A DNA stretch of 6,234 nucleotides from Clostridiaceae bacterium (GTDB taxonomy: Bacteria > Bacillota > Clostridia > DSM-8532): the NCBI GenBank assembly GCA_012727625.1, contig JAAYGP010000300.1:1-6234 (forward strand). The letters run 5' to 3'. The notes under the pieces were generated by a model. It saw only the letters and a program-made list of their open reading frames with translations. It was not told the DNA's origin and ran no database searches. Made by a program: the position numbers and the translations under genes. The number at the start of each line of letters is the position of its first letter. The first letter of the stretch is position 1. Below are positions 1-6,234 of this stretch, one piece after another.

Positions 1-1366
1 ATGTAGGAGCAGGATAGAAAGGACCTTCGTAAAGAACCTTGGCCATTTCAGCCAATTCAGGAGCTCTCGGATCACTTGCCGGCTGAACGTCTATTTTTGT
101 CGACTGCATAATCTGTCTGAATTTATGTCCTCCCTCCATTCCATATTTCTTGATGGCATCTTCGTGCAACGTGATGGAACCGTCGGGATTTTTTGTATAG
201 GTTAGTCCTTCAATGCCATATCTTATCATTTCGTCACCTTCATCCGTCATTAAAAAGTCGATGAACTCCAGTATTTTTTCGGGTCTGGTGACGTCCTTTG
301 AAATTGAAGAAACCATATAAAAGCCTTTTTGCATCGGCCGCGCAAAGAGCCCTCCCGGTCCCTTGATTCCATCCACGACCTGAAGCTCACAGGTTGGGGC
401 GTTTTCCCTGATTTTTGATTCCGTAAACGAAACCATTTGCTGGAATGACGTTGAAACAAATCCAACTTTTCCTGTAAATATTTTATCCTGCCATGCCTGC
501 GATTTTATAAGCATCCATTCCTGGTCAAGAATTCCCTCCCGGTACAGCTTGTTAAGATATACGATTGCTTCCTTCATACCGGGGGCCAAAAGACCGGATG
601 TAAGTTTACCGTTGCCGTCAGGAATCCAGTTTTCGGCAATATTCGGAGTAACCGGGCAACCAAAGGCACTGAATATGAAATCAACTGTTGATAAGGTATC
701 TTCAGCGCACAACCCATAAGTGTCATCAATATTGTTCCGATCCGGGTCGTTCTCTTTAAAGGCTTTCAATACCACATATAATTCATCCAATGTTTCAGGC
801 ACTTCCATATTCAGGTTTCCAAGCCAGTCAGCTCTTATGGCATAAGTTTTGTCTGATAACGAAGGCTTTGGAATACCATAGAGCTTGCCCCCGTCCATTA
901 TATGCGCTTCAATAATTTCATCACTTAAATACTTCTGGACATTCGGGCAATATTGCCAATAAAGGTCCAATAAATCCATATATATTCCCTGGGCTGCCCA
1001 TTCATTGAAGTTTGATGTTCCGGGGCCCGTTGTTATTGACAAATCCGGGATATAGCCGGATGTAACATAGATATTGTATTTCTCTTCCCATGTTTCATAA
1101 GGGGATGTAATAATTTTGATTTTAATATTAAACTTTTCATTTATCGCTTAAATAACGGGGTCTGTCTCGTCATTCAAGTTCATCCAGGCTGTTCTGAAAA
1201 TGGAAAACTCATACGGCTCTTCACTTAACTTCGATGATATTGTACCACCGTCTGATGCTGCATCGTTTGTTTTTCCGTCGTTTTTTTTGCATCCTGACAA
1301 TGTAAGCGCAAAAGCAATACCAAGCACCAGCACAATACAGAATACCTTTTTCAAACCTTTTGCCAT
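1..1366 (-). pseudogene. Extracellular solute-binding lipoprotein of a sugar ABC transporter, interrupted by an in-frame stop; C-terminus off the window
   Basis: This gene encodes a binding lipoprotein that would capture a sugar outside the membrane and hand it to an ABC permease. Residues 1-26 form a lipoprotein signal: Lys at 3, 6 and 7, a hydrophobic core, then the lipobox LSGC with Cys26. After a polar linker the mature domain starts (about residue 50, PYEFSIF). Reading stops at codon 73 (TAA, 1148-1150), yet the same frame then stays open to the left edge. It reads as a family 1 solute-binding protein, with segments such as AINEKFNIKIK, YETWEEKYN, KLYGIPKP, IRADWLGNL and NDPDRNNIDDTYGL. 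In all, 455 codons are visible, so against the roughly 500-560 residues usual for LplA-type proteins the C-terminus is missing. As written, translation gives only a 72-residue fragment. The first ATG after the stop is at 977-979; it lacks a signal peptide and a convincing ribosome site. The gene follows the GH3 gene by 31 bp and is probably co-transcribed with it. Family assignment is firm; the substrate is unknown. Confidence 0.85.
1148..1150 (-). other. Premature in-frame TAA codon in the solute-binding protein gene
   Basis: The minus-strand reading is GTT ATT TAA GCG ATA AAT, that is Val-Ile-stop-Ala-Ile-Asn. Upstream and downstream codons are in the same frame, and both sides read as one solute-binding protein. 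A single substitution from a sense codon such as AAA (Lys) or GAA (Glu) explains it; no frameshift is needed. Family members commonly have a charged residue at this place before the Glu-Lys-Phe-Asn stretch (from memory). It may be a real nonsense mutation or a base-call error. Confidence 0.85.
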
Positions 1367-1375
1367 ATTAAACTT

Positions 1376-1384
1376 CCCCCCCTT
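1376..1384 (-). promoter_or_regulatory. Ribosome binding site of the solute-binding protein gene
   Basis: The minus strand reads AAGGGGGGG, then nine bases (AAGTTTAAT), then the ATG at 1366-1364. The purine run supports this ATG as the real start, which also gives a complete lipoprotein signal peptide. It lies in the 31-bp gap after the GH3 stop codon, a gap too short for a terminator and promoter, which supports co-transcription. Confidence 0.7.
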
Positions 1385-1397
1385 AAGTTAACCGGTT

Positions 1398-3062
1398 TTA
1401 CAGGCCATAGCCATTGTAATATTTTTCATTTACCCTTACAGGCAGCTTTCCTTCAGGTTTCAGTTCCCCAAATAAAACTTTTAACGCGGAATCAATCGAA
1501 TACTCGCAGTCACTGTACGCAACAATGCAATTATTAAGTAACGGCAGTTTATTCACTGCATAGGGGCTGCCAAATATTATAAACACAGGATTTTCGATGC
1601 TCTCATTCAATTTTTCCATTAACCTTGCCTGTGATTCAGGTATACTTCCACTTCCCTCCTTATATGATATTACCCTTATGAATGTGCCGAAAACCAGTTT
1701 TTTATAATTTCCGGCATGTTTCAGAATACTTTCTGTTTCTTCGGGTTTCGGGTCTTCATTTATAACCATGAATTCCGCGTTTCCTATATATTTTTTGCAT
1801 TCTTCAAACATATAGCCTGACTTGCCGGTGATGTTGGAATGCAAATCTTCCGCCACACTGCCTTCCTCTTCGGTTTTTGTTGCGATAACAAGTATTCTTT
1901 CATCATTAACATCCATAAAAGGAATATCTCTGTTTTCAAGAACTGTAATGGATTTATCCGCTATTTCCCTGGCTATGGCAACGTGTTCGTCGCACCCGAC
2001 AACTTTTCGCACCTCATCAATATCAATGGAATCGTTGTTCAAATTCCCCAAAGATTCCCTTAGTTTTAATATACGCCTTACCGATTCGTTTATCTGCTTA
2101 ATATCAATTTCTCCCGATTCCACGGCAGAAACAACAGCATCAAGAGTAATATCCGGATCCGAATTGTAATCCTGAAGTATTATATCATGACCTGCCTTTA
2201 CAGCCATAACAGCGGATTTTTCAAGTCCGTATACATCCTTAATCCCTCTCATGGCCAAACTGTCTGAAACAATGAGCCCTTCAAAATTCAGCTCTTTCCT
2301 GAGCAGGTTGGTAATTATGTTTACTGACAGAGTGGCAGGCAAACCATCCTCATCAGGTCCCAGAAGTGACGGGAATATGATATGGGCGGTCATAACACCG
2401 GTCATTCCGTTTTTAATCAACACTCTGTATGGCATAAGTTCGTTTTTCATTAAATAATCTTTGCTGTGTCTAACAACCGGCATTGCAACGTGGGAATCCA
2501 CATCCGTGTCGCCGTGACCGGGGAAATGCTTTCCGTTTGGTATAATCCCGGCTTTTTGGATTCCCCTGATATATTCCCCGGCAAGCTCAATAACAAGCTC
2601 CACATCATCACTTATTGCCCTTGTGTTGATAATCGGGTTATCAGGATTATTGTTTATGTCAAGAACAGGGTTGCTGGCCATTGACATACCAATTGCCCTG
2701 AGTTCCTTTCCTATCGCGTAACCCATTTTATAGGCCAGCTCCCTGGAACGGGTTGCCCCTAAAGCCATCAGGGACGGAAATATGGTCCCGAAATTAAACA
2801 TGTCCCTTATTCCGCATTCAGCGTCCATATATAGCATAAGCGGGAACCTGGACAGCTTTTTGTAGTTATAGATAATATCGATCACCGGTTCAAGATCCCG
2901 CGTGCCCTTCTGAGTGATAATGACGGCTCCAAGACTGCTTATTAAGCCCTTTGAAAGCATGTCAGGAATTTTATCCCTGAAATTATATGCCCTGACGCAT
3001 ACCATCTGACCAATTTTTTCTCTTAGGGTCATATTTTCCAAAAGTCTGTCAATCTTATTCAC
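1398..3062 (-). CDS. Glycoside hydrolase family 3, NagZ-like beta-N-acetylhexosaminidase, cytoplasmic
   Basis: This is a two-domain GH3 enzyme expected to release N-acetylglucosamine or a related sugar from the non-reducing end of small glycosides. Residues are numbered from the upstream GTG at 3077; subtract 5 for the preferred start at 3062. An N-terminal TIM-barrel domain (about 10-345) precedes an alpha/beta C-terminal domain (about 360-559) ending in the GH3-like GKLPVRVN. The barrel has KHFPGHGDT at 183-191 followed by DSH at 194-196; D194 and H196 match the Asp-His acid/base dyad of NagZ enzymes. D272 in GLIVSDSLAM matches the catalytic nucleophile. NPVLDINNNPDNP at 136-148 is also typical. 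Two motifs deviate: DAECGIRD where DQEGGR is usual, and TRAISDD where RSFGDDP is usual. No signal peptide is seen, so the enzyme should be cytoplasmic, unlike the secreted Bacillus subtilis NagZ. Start: GTG at 3062 has a well-placed GGGGAG site, whereas GTG at 3077 has none. The 554-residue product is probably first in an operon with the binding protein. The substrate is inferred from the dyad only. Confidence 0.88.
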   Translation of the reverse strand: MNKIDRLLENMTLREKIGQMVCVRAYNFRDKIPDMLSKGLISSLGAVIITQKGTRDLEPVIDIIYNYKKLSRFPLMLYMDAECGIRDMFNFGTIFPSLMALGATRSRELAYKMGYAIGKELRAIGMSMASNPVLDINNNPDNPIINTRAISDDVELVIELAGEYIRGIQKAGIIPNGKHFPGHGDTDVDSHVAMPVVRHSKDYLMKNELMPYRVLIKNGMTGVMTAHIIFPSLLGPDEDGLPATLSVNIITNLLRKELNFEGLIVSDSLAMRGIKDVYGLEKSAVMAVKAGHDIILQDYNSDPDITLDAVVSAVESGEIDIKQINESVRRILKLRESLGNLNNDSIDIDEVRKVVGCDEHVAIAREIADKSITVLENRDIPFMDVNDERILVIATKTEEEGSVAEDLHSNITGKSGYMFEECKKYIGNAEFMVINEDPKPEETESILKHAGNYKKLVFGTFIRVISYKEGSGSIPESQARLMEKLNESIENPVFIIFGSPYAVNKLPLLNNCIVAYSDCEYSIDSALKVLFGELKPEGKLPVRVNEKYYNGYGL

Positions 3063-3066
3063 AAAA

Positions 3067-3075
3067 CTTCTCCCC
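3067..3075 (-). promoter_or_regulatory. Ribosome binding site that decides the GH3 start (GTG at 3062)
   Basis: The minus strand reads GGGGAGAAG followed by TTTT and then GTG at 3062-3060. The core GGGGAG sits seven bases before this GTG. The longer reading frame from GTG at 3077 would contain this site inside its coding sequence and has only an AT-rich stretch before it. The shorter 554-residue product is therefore preferred. Confidence 0.7.
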
Positions 3076-3098
3076 ACAATCTTTATTTTGTTAACTTT

Positions 3099-3126
3099 AT
3101 TATAACAATAGGGAATTTCGATTCAA
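3099..3126 (-). promoter_or_regulatory. Sigma-A-type promoter of the GH3/solute-binding protein operon
   Basis: On the minus strand, TTGAAT (3126-3121) is followed by a 16-base spacer and a perfect TATAAT (3104-3099). The expected transcript start is near 3092, giving a leader of about 30 nucleotides before the GTG at 3062. A GTTAAC palindrome (3090-3095) lies on the expected start point, where a repressor could act. This is a consensus match read by eye. Confidence 0.7.
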
Positions 3127-3317
3127 GTTGCAATAATTAACACGCTGTTACAAAAATAAATTTATAACTGAATCCTGTAACCCTCTGAAAAGGCGCATTT
3201 ACAACTAATAACAATGAACTGTTGCAATTTTTTATAGTGTGTTGTATATATTAAGATCCCTGAAGCCCTTGTCATATCTCAATCTTGGATTTTCCGGCCT
3301 TTTTGAAACCCGTCTTG

Positions 3318-3346
3318 TTGTAAAAGGGAACTTATTATGCTATAAT
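3318..3346 (+). promoter_or_regulatory. Extended -10 sigma-A-type promoter of the membrane regulator gene
   Basis: TTGTAA (3318-3323), a 17-base spacer, then TATAAT (3341-3346), with TGC immediately before it making an extended -10. Transcription should start near 3353, giving an unusually long leader of about 170 nucleotides before the ATG at 3525. A copy of TTATGCTAT (3335-3343) overlaps the -10 element, so binding there could block polymerase. Confidence 0.65.
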
Positions 3347-3390
3347 AACCATGCAGTTTTTATATGCAATTTTATGCTATGCGATTTTTT
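3335..3390 (+). repeat. Cluster of short ATGC-based direct repeats over the regulator promoter and early leader
   Basis: TTATGCTAT occurs at 3335-3343 and exactly again at 3372-3380. Between and beside these lie three related units: ATGCAGTTTTT (3351-3361), ATGCAATTTT (3364-3373) and ATGCGATTTTTT (3379-3390), starting 13 and 15 bases apart. AraC-family proteins often bind direct repeats, so this is a candidate autoregulatory operator; that role is inference. AT-rich low complexity could produce part of the pattern. Confidence 0.45.
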
Positions 3391-3456
3391 ACCAGGTATG
3401 CTGACAAATACTTATTAAATCTGCTTTCTCTTAAGACCACCCGCGAGACAGGGGAC

Positions 3457-3474
3457 ATTCCGGAGCCCCGGAAT
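3457..3474 (+). repeat. Perfect 7-bp inverted repeat (hairpin) in the leader of the regulator gene
   Basis: ATTCCGG and CCGGAAT are exact complements separated by AGCC. The GC-rich stem stands out from the surrounding AT-rich DNA. It sits about 50 bases before the regulator start and is followed by AATAATGG rather than a T-run, so it is not an ordinary terminator. The preceding GAGACAGGGGACA (3445-3457) resembles strings I remember from REP-type palindromic elements. Confidence 0.5.
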
Positions 3475-3513
3475 AATAATGGCTTATTTATATATGTAAC
3501 CCGTAGTTAACTT

Positions 3514-3520
3514 AGAAGGG
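3514..3520 (+). promoter_or_regulatory. Ribosome binding site of the regulator gene
   Basis: AGAAGGG ends four bases before ATG 3525 and ten bases before a second in-frame ATG at 3531. Either start is possible: the first spacing is short and the second slightly long. The choice changes the product by two residues only. Confidence 0.6.
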
Positions 3521-3524
3521 AAAA

Positions 3525-5897
3525 ATGTATATGAGGGTTGCCGAACTTATAAAAAAATTTAAAAGGCATATGTCCGGTAGTCTGTTTTTCAAAATCTTTT
3601 TTATTTGCATTTTTGTATCCTTATTTTTAATTGCGTTCCTTGGTTTTTATACTCATTTTTATATTCTAAAAAATCTGGAAGATGAAATTGAAAAATATGA
3701 GCATAAAAAATTGAACGAAACCTTAAGCATCAGCAATACACAGCTTGAAGAAATGAAAAAGCTGACTATGAGCTATGCCCTTAATAACAAATTTATCCAA
3801 TTTGCATATATGCCCCGATCTGCAGTGGCCAACAATTACAATGTAATCAAAAGCAATCAGGACATTATGTCAAACACCGTAAATTCAAGTAATTATATTG
3901 AAAATATCTGTATATTCTATGAAAAAAATAATTATATTCTTGATTATAGCGGTGTCATGGATTTTGGATTTTATTATGATACAGGCTGGCATGAAGAATA
4001 TGAAAGCATGACAGGACCTTTGGTTATACTGGACACACGAAAGGTCAACAAAAGGAACAGTCTTGACTCAGAATTGTATTCCAACGTTATAACCTTTATG
4101 GCTAAAATTCCTTTTTTAAATATAAATAAAGAGGGAGCCATCATTCTTAACGTGGACGTTGCAATAATATCTGATTTATTAAAGAATATTGCCGCCCCGG
4201 GCGATAACTCCCATGCTTTTTTGGTTAATGAAAATGGAACTATCCTGGCGTCCAACAACGGAGAATATTACTACAGGAATATTTCCGAAGTCATAGATTT
4301 ACCGTCTGATTTTAATTTATTACAGGATGGAAGCTTCAAATTTTCCGTGGATGGAACAAAGATGGTTGCCTATTACGGATCATCAATGATTAATAACTGG
4401 AAGATGTTTTATATTGAGTCTGAGAATGCTGTTTTTGAACAGTCAAAATATATCAGAAATACTACTTTTATTATACTTGCGGCATTATTGCTTGTTGCTG
4501 CGCTTACATCCTTCCTTTTTTCACTGAAAGTGTACAATCCGATTAAAAATATAGTCGCGAACATTAAGAGAATGACAACCATTGATAATGAAAACGATCA
4601 TATAAGTGATGTTTCCCTTATAGACGGCGGCGTGAATCTTTTGTTTGAGAGCAAAAAGGCTCTTGAAAACCAGTTGAGGCAAAATGAAATTCTTATACGT
4701 GAAATGTTTTTAAGCCAGTTGATTCGCGGAAAGCTTTTCAACAAAAATGAAATAGAAAGCAAGGCGGAATACCTGTCCATTAATCTGGAAGCAGACTATT
4801 ACATGGTAGCGATTATACAAAAAAGCACGCTGCAGTCATATCCTTTCAATAAATATCCGTTGGATATTCAAAACCTTGAGCTGTATAAAATCTCCACCAA
4901 TAAAATGGTAACCAACGCTTTTTCTGCGCTTGGCATTGATGTTAACTGCTCCCAGGATTATACGGACAATATTCTTGTTTTGATCAAACTTAGGAATGTG
5001 GAGGATATAAACGAATCGGAAGCCATTGTTGAACAAACCCTTGAAGATGTAAAAGGAGCCATTGAAAAACAGTTGTCCACATCCGTCAGTATCGGGCTGG
5101 GAAGATTTTATTCTGATCTGTCCAATGTGGGGGTATCATATAATGAAGCCAGGGAAGCTCTCCGGTATAATTTCCTGAAAGACGATCAATCGGTTATAAG
5201 CTTTTATGACATCAGCATAAGCGAAAAAGACAAGCTGTATTATCCTGTGAAAAGCGAGCAAAAGCTGATTTCCTTTGCGCAGATGGCAGACTATGAAAAG
5301 ACCATGCAATGCCTTAATGAAATGATCGATGACATTATGAACCATAACAGAAATTTCAAGCATATTGAACTTTGCCTGACAAATATTATAGGTCTTGTTA
5401 AAAGGTGCTTATATGAAATGAACCTTAATCCCCAGGATGTTTTCAGTGATGATACCATACTTAATGCTTCCATTGATTCATTCAGAAATATACAGCATTT
5501 TACCGAATGGATCAGCACATGGTTCAGCAGGATAATTGAATATATGATAGAACAGCAGAAAGATGACTCCAGGAGCTTTGAATATGAGGTTAAGGATTAT
5601 ATTGAAAAGGTATATATGAAAGAAATATCCCTGGATACTGTCGCAGACCACTTTAAGTATAACTCATCCTATTTCTGCAAAATCTTTAAGGAGAAATTGG
5701 GTGTTACATTCTGGGAGTATGTTGCACAGGTCAGGGTTGACAAGTCAAAGAAACTGTTGGTGGATTTGGATGATACTATTGAGCAGATTGCTGAAAAAGT
5801 TGGTTATAACAACCGGTTCAGCTATATACGAGCCTTTAAAAAATATACTTCCCTTACCCCGGGTGAGTATAGAATGAAATTTAAACAGACAAGTTAA
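3525..5897 (+). CDS. Membrane-anchored AraC-family transcriptional regulator with extracytoplasmic sensor domain
   Basis: This 790-residue one-piece sensor/regulator should control transcription in response to an extracellular signal, probably a carbohydrate. The first transmembrane helix (about 20-46) and second (about 313-334) enclose an external domain of some 265 residues that resembles a Cache-type sensor in layout. A HAMP-like stretch (about 335-390, beginning KVYNPIKNI) follows. The cytoplasmic middle part includes SIGLGRFYSDLSNVGVSYNE (522-541) and EAREALRYN, typical of the degenerate GGDEF-like domain of YesN-type regulators. The C-terminus (about 685-787) is an AraC DNA-binding domain with two helix-turn-helix units; the second contains IAEKVGYNNRFSYIRAFKKY and TPGEYR, matching the AraC signature. 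No kinase or phospho-acceptor domain is seen. It is transcribed away from the GH3/binding-protein operon, the usual position for its regulator, and ends in a strong terminator. Its ligand is unknown. ATG 3531 is an alternative start. Confidence 0.9.
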   Translation: MYMRVAELIKKFKRHMSGSLFFKIFFICIFVSLFLIAFLGFYTHFYILKNLEDEIEKYEHKKLNETLSISNTQLEEMKKLTMSYALNNKFIQFAYMPRSAVANNYNVIKSNQDIMSNTVNSSNYIENICIFYEKNNYILDYSGVMDFGFYYDTGWHEEYESMTGPLVILDTRKVNKRNSLDSELYSNVITFMAKIPFLNINKEGAIILNVDVAIISDLLKNIAAPGDNSHAFLVNENGTILASNNGEYYYRNISEVIDLPSDFNLLQDGSFKFSVDGTKMVAYYGSSMINNWKMFYIESENAVFEQSKYIRNTTFIILAALLLVAALTSFLFSLKVYNPIKNIVANIKRMTTIDNENDHISDVSLIDGGVNLLFESKKALENQLRQNEILIREMFLSQLIRGKLFNKNEIESKAEYLSINLEADYYMVAIIQKSTLQSYPFNKYPLDIQNLELYKISTNKMVTNAFSALGIDVNCSQDYTDNILVLIKLRNVEDINESEAIVEQTLEDVKGAIEKQLSTSVSIGLGRFYSDLSNVGVSYNEAREALRYNFLKDDQSVISFYDISISEKDKLYYPVKSEQKLISFAQMADYEKTMQCLNEMIDDIMNHNRNFKHIELCLTNIIGLVKRCLYEMNLNPQDVFSDDTILNASIDSFRNIQHFTEWISTWFSRIIEYMIEQQKDDSRSFEYEVKDYIEKVYMKEISLDTVADHFKYNSSYFCKIFKEKLGVTFWEYVAQVRVDKSKKLLVDLDDTIEQIAEKVGYNNRFSYIRAFKKYTSLTPGEYRMKFKQTS

Positions 5898-5909
5898 ATC
5901 AAGAGACTA

Positions 5910-5956
5910 AAAGGAGCTGCTTATTATAAACCAGCAGCTCCTTTATTATTTTTATT
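5910..5956 (+). terminator. Strong intrinsic terminator after the regulator gene, possibly bidirectional
   Basis: AAAGGAGCTGCT (5910-5921) pairs perfectly over 12 bp with AGCAGCTCCTTT (5933-5944) around an 11-base loop, followed by a T-rich tract TTTATTATTTTTATT. It starts 13 bases after the regulator stop. Read on the minus strand the same stem is followed by TTTTAG, so it may also stop transcription of the convergent gene that ends at 6015. Confidence 0.9.
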
Positions 5957-6014
5957 CTAAGATACTGACATCATCTGACAGATTAAGGCACCTATTCGAA
6001 GTCCGGGTAGTACT

Positions 6015-6233
6015 CTAAATCTCCAAACCCTTAAGCTCAACCTCTTTTTTGGTTTCCAGGGATTCCATAATACAATTCAGAAGCTCAACCGGTACATATA
6101 ATTCTTCAAAGGTTTCCACAGGCTTCTTTGTTCTCATCATCTGTGCGAACTTTTCAAACTCATGTTCATAACACCCGGTAATATCAATTTCCCTGATCAT
6201 AATGCCTTTTTCCCCGTAGAGTATGGCATAGGA
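6015..6233 (-). CDS. C-terminal fragment of a probable Gfo/Idh/MocA-family oxidoreductase (5' part off the window)
   Basis: Seventy-two codons plus a TAG stop are visible; the frame is open through the right edge, so the ATG at 6200 is internal and the true start lies outside. The segment reads SYAILYGEKGIMIREI, then ITGCYEHEFEKFAQMMRTKKPVE, and ends in ESLETKKEVELKGLEI. The YGEKG strand, the helix with a Lys-rich 'M..KKP' turn and the final 'A/E-S-x-x-x-x-K-x-V-E-L' helix resemble the C-terminal end of Gfo/Idh/MocA NAD(P)-dependent sugar dehydrogenases. The Rossmann fold and active-site Lys would lie off the window, so this remains a resemblance. It is convergent with the regulator and may share its terminator. 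Such an enzyme would suit a sugar locus, but a functional link is not shown. Confidence 0.55.
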   Translation of the reverse strand, partial: SYAILYGEKGIMIREIDITGCYEHEFEKFAQMMRTKKPVETFEELYVPVELLNCIMESLETKKEVELKGLEI

Positions 6234-6234
6234 C

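Larger units (their letters stand above)
3063..3524. other. Divergent intergenic control region between the GH3 operon and the regulator gene
   Basis: About 460 AT-rich bases contain no credible gene. They hold a minus-strand promoter near 3099-3126 for the GH3 operon and a plus-strand extended -10 promoter near 3318-3346 for the regulator. There is a cluster of ATGC-based repeats just downstream of the plus promoter and a 7-bp perfect hairpin at 3457-3474. More loosely there are a GTTGCAAT direct repeat (3127-3134 and 3221-3228) and a GTTACA/TGTAAC inverted pair (3147-3152 and 3176-3181). I see nothing definite between about 3241 and 3310. Confidence 0.7.

Noticed and set aside
250..465. 71-residue minus-strand reading frame
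   Set aside because: It overlaps the solute-binding protein in another frame and has no family features; it is a shadow of that gene.
1148..1150. TAA as a recoded sense codon or programmed readthrough
   Set aside because: TAA also ends the GH3 and regulator genes at the expected places in this window, and no readthrough context is recognisable.
1281..1288. Run of eight A (minus strand) just after the lipobox Cys as a phase-variation switch
   Set aside because: Frame before and after the premature stop is the same, so slippage here would not restore a full-length protein; the run simply encodes Lys-Lys-Asn.
1390..1397. AACCGGTT palindrome between GH3 and the binding-protein gene as a terminator or operator
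   Set aside because: Eight bases without a loop or T-run; too short to support either role in a 31-bp gap.
1822..2684. Plus-strand reading frames opposite the GH3 gene
   Set aside because: They lie wholly antisense to a well-supported enzyme gene and show no domain-like sequence.
3424..3519. CTTTCT (3424-3429) pairing with the regulator ribosome site AGAAGG (3514-3519)
   Set aside because: Only six pairs including a wobble across an 84-base loop; not a credible switch by itself.
3974..5518. Minus-strand reading frames opposite the regulator gene
   Set aside because: Antisense shadows of a convincing 790-residue coding sequence.
5966..5982. CTGACA repeated twice after the terminator
   Set aside because: Six-base words 11 bp apart without further structure; likely chance.

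Overview
The window is moderately AT-rich with strong purine-rich Shine-Dalgarno sites. It carries a lipoprotein sugar-binding protein, a NagZ-like GH3 enzyme and a membrane-anchored AraC-family regulator. That combination is typical of carbohydrate-utilisation loci in Gram-positive Firmicutes, most likely a clostridial or paenibacillar relative. The species cannot be named from the sequence alone.

Layout. Positions 1-1366 (minus) hold most of an extracellular solute-binding lipoprotein gene. It runs off the left edge and is broken by a single in-frame TAA at codon 73. Positions 1398-3062 (minus) encode a cytoplasmic family 3 glycoside hydrolase with the Asp-His dyad of NagZ-type beta-N-acetylhexosaminidases. 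The two genes are 31 bp apart and look like one operon, with the hydrolase first. A divergent intergenic region of about 460 bp follows, with a good sigma-A-type promoter for each direction and several short repeats. Positions 3525-5897 (plus) encode a two-transmembrane, extracytoplasmic-sensor AraC-family regulator ending in a strong intrinsic terminator (5910-5956). Positions 6015-6233 (minus) are the C-terminal end of a convergent gene, probably a Gfo/Idh/MocA-type oxidoreductase, that enters from the right edge.

How it may work together (inference). The membrane regulator would sense an extracellular sugar or a loaded binding protein and control the divergent hydrolase/binding-protein operon. 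The binding protein would deliver an oligosaccharide to an ABC permease that is not in this window, and the hydrolase would cleave the imported sugar in the cytoplasm. The nonsense codon means this binding protein is either recently inactivated or affected by a sequence error.

This is mostly a recognisable sugar-uptake locus. I found no CRISPR array, tRNA, rRNA, phage or transposase gene and nothing that demands a new type of system. The points worth a second look are the nonsense codon, the unusual GH3 active-site variants, and the repeats in the divergent control region.
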